From: a virus
Virus record (IMG/VR): IMGVR_UViG_3300032770_000046
Span: 1-42,106 of that record
DNA length: 42,106 bases
Reading direction: 5' to 3' (one strand)
Part shown: one piece after another, positions 14,524 to 23,720 of the stretch
Position numbering within the stretch: position 1 is the stretch's first letter
Layout: each line of letters starts with the position of its first letter
Made by a program: the position numbers and the translations under genes
Notes under the pieces: model-generated
Database searches by the model: none
What the model was told of the DNA's origin: nothing
The model's input: the letters and a program-made list of their open reading frames with translations, nothing else

Positions 14524-15887
14524 CACTCGTACTCCCATTGGCCGTTGCGGTAGATGATGGGCTTGCCGGACTTGGAGGTGGATTTGTCACCATCCTTCGG
14601 GCCCGAAGCTCCGCCTGCAGCTTCCGTTTCTGCCTGTCGGCCGGCGCCCTTGGCGAGTCGCGCTTCATCCTGCATGACCTCGATGGCCTTCTTGTAGGCC
14701 GCTGGGGAGTCGGCGGTGAGTAGGTTCTTGCGGTTTTCCTCGCGCTTCTCCTTGTCCGTGCCGCCACGCGCCGCCACGACATCGTAGGCGTTGAGAATCG
14801 CATTGGTGCGCTGCGCCAATTCCTTCAACTGCACGTTCGAGGAACCAGCCTGCACAGCTTGGATGGCTTTGTTGGCCGGCACCCACTGGCCGCGCGGCAG
14901 GGCCTCGGATGCCCTGATGGCCGAGGGCGCCATGGCGGCAATCTCGTTCTCGCCCACAGCCGTGCGCCCGACGATGCCCGCCGCGGTCGTGCCTTCCTTC
15001 AGGGCCTCCGCAGCGCTGATCTTGCCAGTTTTGATGCCCTGTGCGACCTGCTGCGCCGACTCGCCCGGATGAGCCTTCATGATGGCATCGAGGCGCGCGA
15101 AGTACGCAGGCCCGGAGCGGCTGCCGCCCTGTAATGGCACCCCGGCATCGGCCAGCGCAGCGTCCAGTTGCTGGGCCTCGGGGGTGTAGCCGGCAGATAG
15201 GGCACGAGTGCGGATTGCGGCTCCCTCCAGCAGTGCTGTCACCTTGTCGGCTTGGTTAAGCGCCGTCGTGCGCGCCTTCCAGATGTCGATGGAGTCCTTG
15301 ACCTTTGCCTGCTTCTCGTCGATGTCGTCCTTGGTGGCCGAGAGGGCGAAATCCCGGGCCTTCTGCGCCGCATCGGCGCGGCCGGAGTAGGCATCGAGCA
15401 TCAGCTTGTAAATCTCGATCTGTTCCTCGTGGCGGTCCTTGAGCTTCTGCAGTTCCTCCTTCCACTTGGCTAGCTGCTCCTGGTACTTGTCCTCCGCCCC
15501 GGCGTTGAGTCCTTCCATCATCCCTGAGAGGGCCCCGAGCATGCCCTGGCCGGAAATGCCGGCTGCCTTGCCGCCGAGAGCCGACAGGAGCCCAATGATG
15601 GGCGCAGCGCTCATTGCAGCCCCGTAGGCGACCTGTCGGGCGGGGTACCGCTGGAATAGGGCGTCAGTCTGCGCAGCGTCGCCTTGGAGCTCTCCTGCGG
15701 TCTGGGCAGCGGCGTTGGACTTGCCCAGATCGGCCGCCTCCAGCGCCTGCTCGTCGGCCGCGGCGGCGGACTTCTGGGCGGCAATGTCTGCGTCCAGCGC
15801 CGAGGTGTCCGGCGCCTGGTAGTCAGGCGGGGGAGTCGGCTTCAGGGATTGAAGCTGCTGGAGGATGTCGGTGTCGGATGCGCTCAT
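14523..15887 (-). CDS. Large helical virion protein, probable ejection protein
   Basis: A 454-residue protein. N-terminus Pro/Asp/Ala-rich; residues about 100-135 hydrophobic Gly/Ala (GAAMSAAPIIGLLSALGG), possibly membrane-active; residues 135-220 a long charged coiled coil; C-terminus ends with a short IIYRNGQWEYE tail. Coiled coils plus a Gly/Ala hydrophobic patch suit a protein ejected with the DNA. No lytic enzyme motif was seen in this trio. Confidence 0.55.
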   Translation of the reverse strand: MSASDTDILQQLQSLKPTPPPDYQAPDTSALDADIAAQKSAAAADEQALEAADLGKSNAAAQTAGELQGDAAQTDALFQRYPARQVAYGAAMSAAPIIGLLSALGGKAAGISGQGMLGALSGMMEGLNAGAEDKYQEQLAKWKEELQKLKDRHEEQIEIYKLMLDAYSGRADAAQKARDFALSATKDDIDEKQAKVKDSIDIWKARTTALNQADKVTALLEGAAIRTRALSAGYTPEAQQLDAALADAGVPLQGGSRSGPAYFARLDAIMKAHPGESAQQVAQGIKTGKISAAEALKEGTTAAGIVGRTAVGENEIAAMAPSAIRASEALPRGQWVPANKAIQAVQAGSSNVQLKELAQRTNAILNAYDVVAARGGTDKEKREENRKNLLTADSPAAYKKAIEVMQDEARLAKGAGRQAETEAAGGASGPKDGDKSTSKSGKPIIYRNGQWEYE

Positions 15888-15914
15888 GTTAAACCTGCCG
15901 CCATGTGGTCCCTA

Positions 15915-18335
15915 TCATGCAAACTGTGGCAGGCCCGTGTCCATCTGTCCGGAGACCCCAATGGCTGTGTTGGAGGTGAGCTGGCCGCCCATGTAGGCGC
16001 CGATCAGGTTCTGGATGGCGCCCGTCAGCACCCCGCCCTCCCCGTTCGCCCCGCCCAGGATCCCCTGGCCGTTGGTCTTGGAGTTGATCCACGGCTGCAC
16101 GACCTGAGCATAGACCTGCGCGGGCGGCGTGGAGGGTGAGATAGCGCCGGATTCCACGGCAGAATTGATCTGGGCGGCCATATCGTTGACGAAGGCGCCC
16201 TCCTGCATGCGGCCCCAGACCTGGGCGATGGGCTGGGAGTGCCCCGGGGTATTGTTCTTGGCATCGAACGCTCCGGCCAGCATCTGGAACGACTGCGCCG
16301 GGGACATCTCCGAAAGCGCCTGTTGGGCCCCTTGCGGGTTCTGAGCGTAGGCTGAGCTGTAGGACGAGGTGACCTTGGACAGACTCAGCGACTCCGGGTC
16401 CGTCTTGCCGCCCCCGAACAGGCTCGACAGCGCGCCAACCGCCCCGCCGATGACCGCGCCGATGCCAGCGCCGATGGGCCCGAACACTGAGCCCACCGTT
16501 GCGCCGGTTTCCGCCCCGCCCAAGGCATCCGAGCCCGTGGCGCCAGAGCGCCAGTTGGTGATCTCATTGTAAGCCGCGAGCGGGATGGCGATGGCTCCGG
16601 CGACATCGCCAAGGCCGGTCGCAAGGGATGAGTCACCCGCGAGGTTGGCAACGCCGGACCCCAGCCGCGCCGCGCCGGATGCCGCGGTGAGATCCCCCGC
16701 AACGCCCCCGCGCTCGAGTCCTTGATACAGGCCCAAAGCCCCGCCGGCCGCGCCAAGTTCTGTATTGACGGTGGAGCTCGGAGTCCCCAGAACCCCAGTC
16801 TTGTTCGCGAGGCTCGCTGCGGAGAGCGCCGCGCCTGCCTCACCGACTGGCGTGTGGCTTTCCAGCCCGCCCACGATGCCGGCGAGGGTTCCGGCTGTGG
16901 ACAGGCCCGCACCGATGCTGCCCAAGGGAGAGGCAGAACTGGCGGCCTGCTGGCTGGCGAGGTTTGGGATGTCAGACAGGCTCATGTCCGTGAGGGATGA
17001 GGTGTCGATAGGCGGCAACTGATCCGCCGTCAGGGGCTGGAACCCGCCGTTGGCGGCTTGCCCGCCAGCGCCGCTAAAACCCAGTGCAGCGAGCTCATCG
17101 TCCAGGGTGACTCCGGGCCCCAAGTCAATGGTGGGAGCGGTGGCGTCGGTGCTCGCGCTGGTGTCAATCCCGAGGTTCGCATCCGTGGTGAAGGAGTTGT
17201 TGTTGGGGTCATTCACCCCGGGGATGGTGGACACAGGGATCGCCGGGGTTTCGTTCAACGTCTCCTGGCCAATCGCCGCCGGATCGTTGATGTTCGCCAG
17301 ACCGGTACCGGAACCCAACCCCAGAAGATTGCTGATGCCGCTCATGATCCCCGAGAGGCCACTTGCGATGCCGGCCGTCGCACCTCCCGCTGCGGTGCCG
17401 GATGCGCCTGAGAACCCGCGCGCGATCTGACCGAACAGAGACTGCAGGCCGTTCGCAATGGCGGTGTTTTGCTGCACGGTCAGGTTCACCGCATCCTCGA
17501 TTGGGCCCATGCCGGCGCCGAACTGGCTGATGGCCTGGTTCAAGATATTCGAGTAGGTCTGCTGTACCGTGCCGAGCGCCGATGAGGCCAACTGCGTGTT
17601 CTGCGTGATCAGCTGCTGGGTGAGCTGCGCCGCGTTGTCCTGGATCTGCTGGTCGTACATCGCGATCACGGAGGCATCGGTGATGCCCTGCTGCGCCAAC
17701 TGCGAGCGGATGTTCTGCTGCTGCGCCTGCACCTGCTGCTGAACCTGTTGCTGCTGGGCGGGCGTCAGTTGCCCAGTGGAGTAATCGGTCGCGATCTTGC
17801 CGAGGTTCGCGGCGGCGGTTTCCTGCTGGCCGAGAGATCCGGTCGTGACCGGCGCGCCGGTCAATCCCTGCATGGCAGCACCCGCCTCGGTCACGCCGCC
17901 TTGCACCAGCGGCTGCGAGGGGCCGGTCAGTTGCGAGGTCAGCCCTTTGGTCTGTGACTGCGCCTGGCTCGCCTCGTACTCGCCCAGCCCTACCATCGAG
18001 GCGGCCGAAGCGAGCGGAGATCCCAGGATGCTGCCCAATCCAGACAGGATCGAGGACCAGTCCGACGTGCTGGATGTGCCACCCGTGCTGGCGGTCGTCG
18101 CGGTACTCGGGTCTGCCGGGATGAGGGCTCCGGTCGCAGCGGGCGTGATGGACGGGTCCGGCTGAGAGTTCAGCGTGCTCGTGTTGATCGGAGTGCTGTC
18201 AACGCTGTTGGGAACGCCAGAGAACGGACTGGTCAGCACATCATCGTAACTGCCCACACCGTATGGATTGCCAGCAGCGGAGAGGGCGCCTGTGTCGCCT
18301 GAGCCGGATGCGTTGATGTCGGATTGAGTGCCCAT
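15915..18335 (-). CDS. 806-residue Gly/Ala-rich probable ejection or internal virion protein
   Basis: Low-complexity N-terminus rich in Ser/Thr/Gly/Asp (about 1-110), Gln-rich helical part (about 190-260, with QQQQVQQQVQAQQQ), several Gly/Ala-rich hydrophobic segments (around 300-340 and 590-640, including GSVFGPIGAGIGAVIGGAVG), and a Gly/Gln C-terminus. Glycine-zipper-like hydrophobic stretches suggest membrane insertion during DNA delivery. Not a classical tape measure: too short and without long coiled coil. Function inferred from position and composition. Confidence 0.55.
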   Translation of the reverse strand: MGTQSDINASGSGDTGALSAAGNPYGVGSYDDVLTSPFSGVPNSVDSTPINTSTLNSQPDPSITPAATGALIPADPSTATTASTGGTSSTSDWSSILSGLGSILGSPLASAASMVGLGEYEASQAQSQTKGLTSQLTGPSQPLVQGGVTEAGAAMQGLTGAPVTTGSLGQQETAAANLGKIATDYSTGQLTPAQQQQVQQQVQAQQQNIRSQLAQQGITDASVIAMYDQQIQDNAAQLTQQLITQNTQLASSALGTVQQTYSNILNQAISQFGAGMGPIEDAVNLTVQQNTAIANGLQSLFGQIARGFSGASGTAAGGATAGIASGLSGIMSGISNLLGLGSGTGLANINDPAAIGQETLNETPAIPVSTIPGVNDPNNNSFTTDANLGIDTSASTDATAPTIDLGPGVTLDDELAALGFSGAGGQAANGGFQPLTADQLPPIDTSSLTDMSLSDIPNLASQQAASSASPLGSIGAGLSTAGTLAGIVGGLESHTPVGEAGAALSAASLANKTGVLGTPSSTVNTELGAAGGALGLYQGLERGGVAGDLTAASGAARLGSGVANLAGDSSLATGLGDVAGAIAIPLAAYNEITNWRSGATGSDALGGAETGATVGSVFGPIGAGIGAVIGGAVGALSSLFGGGKTDPESLSLSKVTSSYSSAYAQNPQGAQQALSEMSPAQSFQMLAGAFDAKNNTPGHSQPIAQVWGRMQEGAFVNDMAAQINSAVESGAISPSTPPAQVYAQVVQPWINSKTNGQGILGGANGEGGVLTGAIQNLIGAYMGGQLTSNTAIGVSGQMDTGLPQFA

Positions 18336-18338
18336 GAC

Positions 18339-18530
18339 TTAGTGCGCGCGCTTGGGTTTCTTGGTGCGGTTCTTCACGCCCAGCACCGGCTGCGTCGCCT
18401 TGGTTTGTTCCACAATCTGAGCCTGGAAGCGCGTGATGAGGGCGCCGACCTGCTCATAAGGGAACTTCGACAGCGCGAGCAGCACCCCGTTCGCTTCGTT
18501 GATGTCCTCGCACGTCAGAGTGATCTTCAT
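18339..18530 (-). CDS. Small protein, unknown function
   Basis: A 63-residue protein starting at MKITLTCEDINEANG with GAGGGG just upstream; the longer start at 18575 is rejected because it runs into the fibre gene. An alpha/beta mini-fold with a highly basic C-terminal tail (VKNRTKKPKRAH). Lies between the fibre and the 806-residue gene. Confidence 0.5.
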   Translation of the reverse strand: MKITLTCEDINEANGVLLALSKFPYEQVGALITRFQAQIVEQTKATQPVLGVKNRTKKPKRAH

Positions 18531-18537
18531 AGGCCCC

Positions 18538-19497
18538 TCACTGCCAAACCGGGATCCAGCAATTGCCGATCCCATTGATCTGTATTCTCATCCAAGTGGT
18601 GGGGTTTGCGCTAACACCGGGGTAATTGGACGCGGTGAACAACGGGGTACTCGATCCCGTAGCGCAGAATGCACTGTCGATGAAGAACGCGGTCGGGCTG
18701 CCGCCGCCCGAAAAAATGCGGATTCCCTGCCCTCCAGAAACAGTAGTCACAGCGAGGGTGATGCCGCTCGCCGGCGCCGGCATGGCGACGTTTCCGCTGG
18801 CAGACCACTGGATAGGGCCGCCGTACCCCAAAGAGCCAGAGCCGTCACCACTCAACACGAAATAAGAATGCGTATTCGCTTGATTGGTTACATAAATTGC
18901 CTGGTCCGCACTCGTTGTTCCGGCAATGACCCTTAAACCATAAGATTGCCCTGAGGTAGAAGATCCAGCAGCTACGATGGCGTTGTTATTAGCAGCCGCA
19001 GTTACTGAAAGAGCGTTGCCAGATGCTGGTGCGCCAATGGTCACGTTGTTGTCGAACGTGTTGGTGCCGGTCCAGGTGTTGTTGGACGAGAGCAAAGACT
19101 GGAACCCGACGCCCACCGCCTGGAAATTCGTCCCATCGTGAATGAAGGCATACACGCCACCGGCCACAAAGGTCCCCACAAGCGGCGCACTGCCACTTGG
19201 GAGCACCACCGAGACATTCCCCAAACTGTTCAGGTTGATGTTGACCGAAGTGCTGGTGGTCGTGTTCGCGATCTTGATGTACAGCAGCAGCCCAAAGCCG
19301 TAAGACGCGGTGAGACTTCCGGCAGTAGCCACCGTGATCGTGTTCGGCGTTCCAGAGGTGTCGGAGAGCTGGTTTGCATAGGTGCCGAGGTCATTGATCG
19401 CCGCCTGCAGCGCTGCGATGTCGGCATCCAAAGAGGACAGCGACCATGGCGGCGGCGATCCTGAAAACGTAGTGAGTCCGGTAACTGGCTTGGTCAT
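18538..19497 (-). CDS. Tail fibre or tailspike-like protein
   Basis: A 319-residue Ser/Thr/Asn/Gly-rich beta protein. Residues about 20-45 form a helix (DADIAALQAAINDLGTYANQ) as in fibre necks. Around residues 140-155 it has NNTWTGTNTFDNNVTIG, a signature common in phage tail fibres. The C-terminus (about 290-319) is aromatic and ends NCWIPVWQ, possibly a receptor-binding tip. No catalytic residues recognised. ATG overlaps the upstream stop (ATGA). Confidence 0.7.
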   Translation of the reverse strand: MTKPVTGLTTFSGSPPPWSLSSLDADIAALQAAINDLGTYANQLSDTSGTPNTITVATAGSLTASYGFGLLLYIKIANTTTSTSVNINLNSLGNVSVVLPSGSAPLVGTFVAGGVYAFIHDGTNFQAVGVGFQSLLSSNNTWTGTNTFDNNVTIGAPASGNALSVTAAANNNAIVAAGSSTSGQSYGLRVIAGTTSADQAIYVTNQANTHSYFVLSGDGSGSLGYGGPIQWSASGNVAMPAPASGITLAVTTVSGGQGIRIFSGGGSPTAFFIDSAFCATGSSTPLFTASNYPGVSANPTTWMRIQINGIGNCWIPVWQ

Positions 19498-19853
19498 GAT
19501 TTCAGTCCAAAGTAAGCATCCAGATCCGCGTGCAGCCTCTCATGGTATTGCATCCAAGCCCGCACTGCCGAAGTGTTCTCCCAGTCCAGACTCGACAGGT
19601 CGCACGTGGGCGACGCGCCAGATGTGCCCACCAGAACCCGGTAGGTCTGGTGGCGGCTGGCGTGCCGGAGCAACCAGTCTGGGCCGACTTCGCCCGTGAG
19701 GTCCAGCCCGGCGAGCGCGACGCCTGCCTTGCTTGCCGCATGGTCGTAAGTCACGTGGCGCAGGTGATGCTGCATCACGAACTGGCGCTCATGGGTCCCC
19801 GTACGACGCCAGAAGCTCGCAGGCGATGACTGCAACGGCAGGATCTGACTCAT
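19494..19853 (-). CDS. Small structural-region protein, unknown
   Basis: A 119-residue protein; the ATG at 19853 overlaps the upstream stop (ATGA), an earlier in-frame ATG at 19862 being less likely. It reads as an alpha/beta protein with a middle strand TYRVLVGTSGASPTCDLSS and a C-terminal helix (RAWMQYHERLHADLDAYFG). Lies between the stabiliser-like protein and the fibre, as an adapter or fibre-assembly factor might; not proven. Confidence 0.55.
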   Translation of the reverse strand: MSQILPLQSSPASFWRRTGTHERQFVMQHHLRHVTYDHAASKAGVALAGLDLTGEVGPDWLLRHASRHQTYRVLVGTSGASPTCDLSSLDWENTSAVRAWMQYHERLHADLDAYFGLKS

Positions 19854-21442
19854 GGCTGCCACCTGTCGCCGAGCTTATAGTCCATCGCCAACAAGTGCAG
19901 TTCGTAGGAGTACCCCACCGATGTCAGCCGTAATCCAACGTGCCGATCCCACGCGGGCGGGGCAATGCCTGAGAGCAGGAACAGACCCGGAGCGGCCCAT
20001 CCGCCCATCGTCAGCGCGGCGTTGATCCACTGGCCACTCTGGCCGGCAGTGTTGATCCACTGACCCAGGCTCACACTGGTGTTGATGTTGGAGTCAGATG
20101 AACTGCTGGCCGTATCCACAAACAGCTTGAGGGCAGTGCCATAGATGAAGAAGTCCGCCTCGAAACCGACCTGTATGACCTGCTTCTTGGCGATCTCATC
20201 CTCCATCGGCCACAGCTTGCTCCACACCTGAGTCGCGGGGGCGGTTGTGGCATCCCCGAACAACTGATAGAGCTTGTTACCGATGAATCCAAACAGCGCC
20301 GGGACGTTGTTCACTACGCCCTGCACGATGTAGGTCAGCGCGCCGAAATTGGCAAACCACCAGATGTCCGTGGCGTTCACTACGCCTGTCGTCGGGTTGG
20401 TGTCATCGCGATTGAACCACAGGACCACGATGGTATTGGAGCCGAATACCGGGTCATTTGCCCGCTTCATCAAAAACGCGCCGCACAGGATGTTGGAGAC
20501 CACCACCTGGCCTGCGCTGATGTTCTGGCTGAAATCCGCGTACTGCCAGGTTCCGTCGATGTCTACTGACACCTTCGGCGCATTCACGCCGATGAGGTTG
20601 TGGATGCCGTAGCGGCTCGCGAACATCACATTGCGATCATAGGGGATGACGGATGCGGGCTGGTCGGTGCCGATGAGGGCCTGCAGGTTCTGATTAGTGA
20701 ACACAGGCGTGGGAGGCGAGGCGCCGCTGGGTACATACACGTCCGAGATCGCGTTGATGGCGGTCACGGAGAATATGTAGAGATACCCGTTCGCAGGGAT
20801 CAGCCGGTAGATCGTCGAGCGGATCTGCGGATCAGTGAGGTTGATCGCTGCAGCGCCGTTGGCGGCGGTCCATGAGGTGGCCGAGTAGTCATCGACTCCT
20901 GAGCAGTAGAGGACCCGGCCTTGCGCGATCCAGACGCGGCTCGCGTAGACAGCAATAGCGTTCCCGGCAGATGGGACCCCGGTGCCCGTGATTTGGGCAA
21001 ACGTCGTTCCGTCATAGTTGTAGTACCCGGTTGAGTCGATGAACAGGATCTGCGTGTTTTTCCACTGAGTGCATTGCGAGAGCGCGCCTGACAGCAAGTG
21101 CCCGACGTTGATCTGCGCGGAGGTCGCCGCGCCGATGTTGTACAGGAACACCTTGCCGTTAGTGGCGAAGTTGACGAGGTACTCCACCCCGTTGAGATTC
21201 AGCCCTTGGGACCAGTAAATCGAATCCGTGGAGTAGTCGTGCAGGGATGCCGAAATGTTCGGCACCACGTGAGCGTTCTGAGGGCCGATAGGGATGACGT
21301 TTTCCAGGTTGTAGAAATACTCATCCGGGATGGCGGTGCGCGAGGCTTGGGTGTTCACCCCCACCATCTGACGAAAGTACTTCGACAGCAGCGGGCGAGT
21401 GTCGGGCTTGGAGGCGTCGTTGGGCTGGGGGATCTGCGCCAC
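19850..21442 (-). CDS. Beta-propeller-like packaged-DNA stabilisation or tail protein
   Basis: A 530-residue beta-rich protein. After an N-terminal arm (SKYFRQMVGVNTQASRTAIP) it shows repeated blade-like segments: YLVNFATNGKVFLYNIG, then AIAVYASRVWIAQGRVLYC, and later ITYVNN/FIGNKLYQLFG-like turns. Length, position after the adaptor and before the fibre, and absence of enzyme motifs match the P22 gp10-like tail-hub proteins that close the portal channel in podoviruses. Family assignment is by layout, not by a diagnostic motif. Confidence 0.6.
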   Translation of the reverse strand: MAQIPQPNDASKPDTRPLLSKYFRQMVGVNTQASRTAIPDEYFYNLENVIPIGPQNAHVVPNISASLHDYSTDSIYWSQGLNLNGVEYLVNFATNGKVFLYNIGAATSAQINVGHLLSGALSQCTQWKNTQILFIDSTGYYNYDGTTFAQITGTGVPSAGNAIAVYASRVWIAQGRVLYCSGVDDYSATSWTAANGAAAINLTDPQIRSTIYRLIPANGYLYIFSVTAINAISDVYVPSGASPPTPVFTNQNLQALIGTDQPASVIPYDRNVMFASRYGIHNLIGVNAPKVSVDIDGTWQYADFSQNISAGQVVVSNILCGAFLMKRANDPVFGSNTIVVLWFNRDDTNPTTGVVNATDIWWFANFGALTYIVQGVVNNVPALFGFIGNKLYQLFGDATTAPATQVWSKLWPMEDEIAKKQVIQVGFEADFFIYGTALKLFVDTASSSSDSNINTSVSLGQWINTAGQSGQWINAALTMGGWAAPGLFLLSGIAPPAWDRHVGLRLTSVGYSYELHLLAMDYKLGDRWQP

Positions 21443-21445
21443 GGC

Positions 21446-22108
21446 CTACCTCGGCACGGTGGCGTAGGGATTGGGCACCACGCGGAACATCCACGCCTTC
21501 GTGCAACGGCGCCGGATCTCATCGTAGAGGTCCAGGAAGTACTTCGCTTCACCCTGCGCCTGGATCTTAAGTTTCGCCTTGTACGCCGCGTAGTACTGGA
21601 TCGGTTCTTGGAAAGGCACCGATATCGGCTCAGGGTCGGTGTCCAGCACGAGTGGCTGCGGGTTGATGGCGATGTCCCACTCGCACGAGTAGGTCTGATT
21701 CGGCACCGGGGCGACGTAGATGTAGCTGTTGCCGCCCACTCGGCTGAACACAATCGGCCAGTCCTGGTAGTTCACCCAGCCGCGCAGGAACGCATCGATC
21801 TGGGTGTAGGGCCAGTACTTCAACTTATACCGCTCGTTGTTCACGATGACGGTGATGCCCATGACATCTACGAGCGAGGTGTTGAACGGGCTCGGAAGGT
21901 AGGTCTGAAGCGGGTACAGTTCCTGCCCGACGTTCAACGTCAGGCTCGGATACTGAGAGGTCGTGATGATCTGCCGCAGCGCCTTGGTGTCTTGCGCTAC
22001 GCGGTTACGCGCCTCGTTGATGTAGTTGGTGATCGAGCTGACCGACCACATCTGCGCGAGCGGGTCGTGCAGAAGGTCCTGTACTTGCGCGATATAGGTG
22101 TTGAGCAA
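21446..22108 (-). CDS. Head-tail adaptor (connector) protein
   Basis: A 220-residue protein. N-terminal helices (TYIAQVQDLLHDPLAQMWSV, then TNYINEARNRVAQDT) match the start of many phage head-tail adaptors, and the C-terminal helix (EPIQYYAAYKAKLKIQAQGE) also fits. Start: a same-frame TGA at 22118-22120 limits it, so it starts at TTG 22108; the next ATG at 22051 would remove the conserved first helix. A rare TTG start may keep expression low. It would sit under the portal ring. Confidence 0.72.
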   Translation of the reverse strand: MLNTYIAQVQDLLHDPLAQMWSVSSITNYINEARNRVAQDTKALRQIITTSQYPSLTLNVGQELYPLQTYLPSPFNTSLVDVMGITVIVNNERYKLKYWPYTQIDAFLRGWVNYQDWPIVFSRVGGNSYIYVAPVPNQTYSCEWDIAINPQPLVLDTDPEPISVPFQEPIQYYAAYKAKLKIQAQGEAKYFLDLYDEIRRRCTKAWMFRVVPNPYATVPR

Positions 22109-22117
22109 CGGCTGGGC

Positions 22118-22702
22118 TCACTTTGCTGGGGCCTTCTTCGGCAAGGTCAGAGTCTGCTGCACACGCGAGGGCGGAACGTAGGCATTGGCCTGGGGGTCTT
22201 CGGGGCGAAGATCCTTGGCCGGGTTCACCGGTTTCGGCTCTTGCGCCCCGTCTCCCATCTGCGTTCCCGGAGCCACCCGCGGCGCGGATTCGCTTGCATC
22301 ACCCTCCGGCAGGATCTCCATGGAGGGCATGCGGAAATTGTCCTCGGCACCCGTGGCATCCCGAGCGCGCAGCAAGCGCACGTTCGGGAACGGCGGCACC
22401 GGCTCGATGGATACCTTCTTCAACTGGTTCATCGCGTGCTTCATGTCGAGGCCGCGCGGGCCCGACACCCAGCCCAAGCGCAGGAAAGCGCGCTCGCGGA
22501 TCTCAAGGGCGGCCTTCGGCTCGTACTGCAGATTCGGGTCCAGCCATCCGAAGATGTGGGTGGCGACTACCTTGTGGACATCCAGGTACTCACCCGGCGC
22601 CCACACGTAATCCTTGCCATCGTAACGGCCCTCGAGCACGGCCTCGGACTTGTTCGTGATGCGAAGGAAGTCCTCGAGATTCAGCAGCAGCGATTGGCTC
22701 AT
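22118..22702 (-). CDS. Structural-region protein, unknown
   Basis: A 194-residue protein. The first 120 residues look folded, with ITNKSEAVLEGRYDGKDYVW and an HIFGWL segment; residues 125-194 are Pro/Glu/Ala/Gln-rich and disordered. Found between the 232-residue protein and the adaptor. Possibly a head completion or assembly protein; function unknown. Confidence 0.55.
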   Translation of the reverse strand: MSQSLLLNLEDFLRITNKSEAVLEGRYDGKDYVWAPGEYLDVHKVVATHIFGWLDPNLQYEPKAALEIRERAFLRLGWVSGPRGLDMKHAMNQLKKVSIEPVPPFPNVRLLRARDATGAEDNFRMPSMEILPEGDASESAPRVAPGTQMGDGAQEPKPVNPAKDLRPEDPQANAYVPPSRVQQTLTLPKKAPAK

Positions 22703-22719
22703 GGTGGCTCAGATCCTTC

Positions 22720-23418
22720 TCAGTTCACAACCGAGACGTGCGAGGTGGCGGTGGTGCCGTTGGCGAAGATCCCGACGTGCGGGGGCGCCGCGAACACGAA
22801 GCCGCTGGCCGAGGCCGCCTGCAGGGTGCGCCATACCGGCGCCGTGGCCGGCGTGCCGGTGGTGGGCGTGGACTGCGGGTCCAGCAGCAGCGCCGTCAGG
22901 TCCGGGTTGTACTGCACGATGCAGTTGGCGCCGAACTGGCACAGCAGGGTTGCCGCCTCAAGCTGCGGCGGCGGAAACGGAGTCACCACCGATGAGATGG
23001 TCTGAGTGGGGCCGCCCGCGAATCCAGAGGTGAAACCGGCCTGGAAGTTCGGGTAGAACACCGGGATCACGGTCGTTGAGGTCACCGTCGCGGTGGAGAT
23101 CGTGCTCCAGAAGGTGAACGTGGTCGTGCTCGGGATCGAGAGGATCCGGAACACGTTGTTGATCAGCACGCCGGTTCCGGTGATCGCCGAGGTTGAGCCC
23201 CCGAAGGTCACGAAGTAGTTGGGCGGCACGTTCGCCGAGGGGTTCAGCGTCAGACCATGCGCGGCGTTGGTGGTGAAGGTGCACACGCCTCCGGCGCCCA
23301 CGGTGGCGGAGTTGGCGTTGGAAAAGGTGGCGCCCGCGCCGGCCGGGATCACGAACTGCGTGATGGTCTGCTCTGTTTCCAGATCCAGACCCTGGAGGGG
23401 AAGGCGAAGCAATGACAT
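22720..23418 (-). CDS. Virion structural protein, possible head decoration
   Basis: A 232-residue Thr/Ala/Gly-rich beta protein with very few charged residues; middle section ISTATVTSTTVIPVFYPN and a C-terminal GFVFAAPPHVGIFANGTTA. Composition is typical of head decoration or surface proteins that follow the major capsid gene. Confidence 0.55.
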   Translation of the reverse strand: MSLLRLPLQGLDLETEQTITQFVIPAGAGATFSNANSATVGAGGVCTFTTNAAHGLTLNPSANVPPNYFVTFGGSTSAITGTGVLINNVFRILSIPSTTTFTFWSTISTATVTSTTVIPVFYPNFQAGFTSGFAGGPTQTISSVVTPFPPPQLEAATLLCQFGANCIVQYNPDLTALLLDPQSTPTTGTPATAPVWRTLQAASASGFVFAAPPHVGIFANGTTATSHVSVVN

Positions 23419-23433
23419 GTCTTGGCGCTCCGA

Positions 23434-23712
23434 TCAGAAAGTGGATGAGCCGGCGCTAACCGTGGAAACCAGCAAGTGGTCCCCAAGAGCGACTGCGTTG
23501 GGGAAATCTGTGAGTGAGAAAGTAAATGTATTGGTCGTCTCGACTGACAAGCACTGACCGGCTTGGTAATCGAATGCGTAGGCGACGCTTGTCGTAGAGC
23601 CGCCATTCAGATTCGCATTGGTCACGCTATTGTTGTAGCACACGTAATCCAAGTGCCGTAGCGTGTTAGCCAGCAACTTGAAATCGGCATATGGCCTGGC
23701 GTTTATGACCAT
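23434..23712 (-). CDS. Small structural protein downstream of the capsid
   Basis: A 92-residue protein; ATG chosen because GAGGGGG lies just upstream and the longer frame runs into the capsid gene. N-terminus VINARPYADFKLLANTLRHL, then beta-rich Asn/Thr/Ser sequence (TTNTFTFSLTDFPNA). Candidate capsid cement protein by position; not proven. Confidence 0.55.
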   Translation of the reverse strand: MVINARPYADFKLLANTLRHLDYVCYNNSVTNANLNGGSTTSVAYAFDYQAGQCLSVETTNTFTFSLTDFPNAVALGDHLLVSTVSAGSSTF

Positions 23713-23720
23713 GGCCCCCT

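Noticed and set aside
21098-23005. 635-residue plus-strand open frame
   Set aside because: It is antisense to the adaptor and neighbouring structural genes, rich in Arg/His/Val, and has no motif; a GC-rich shadow of three well-placed minus-strand genes.
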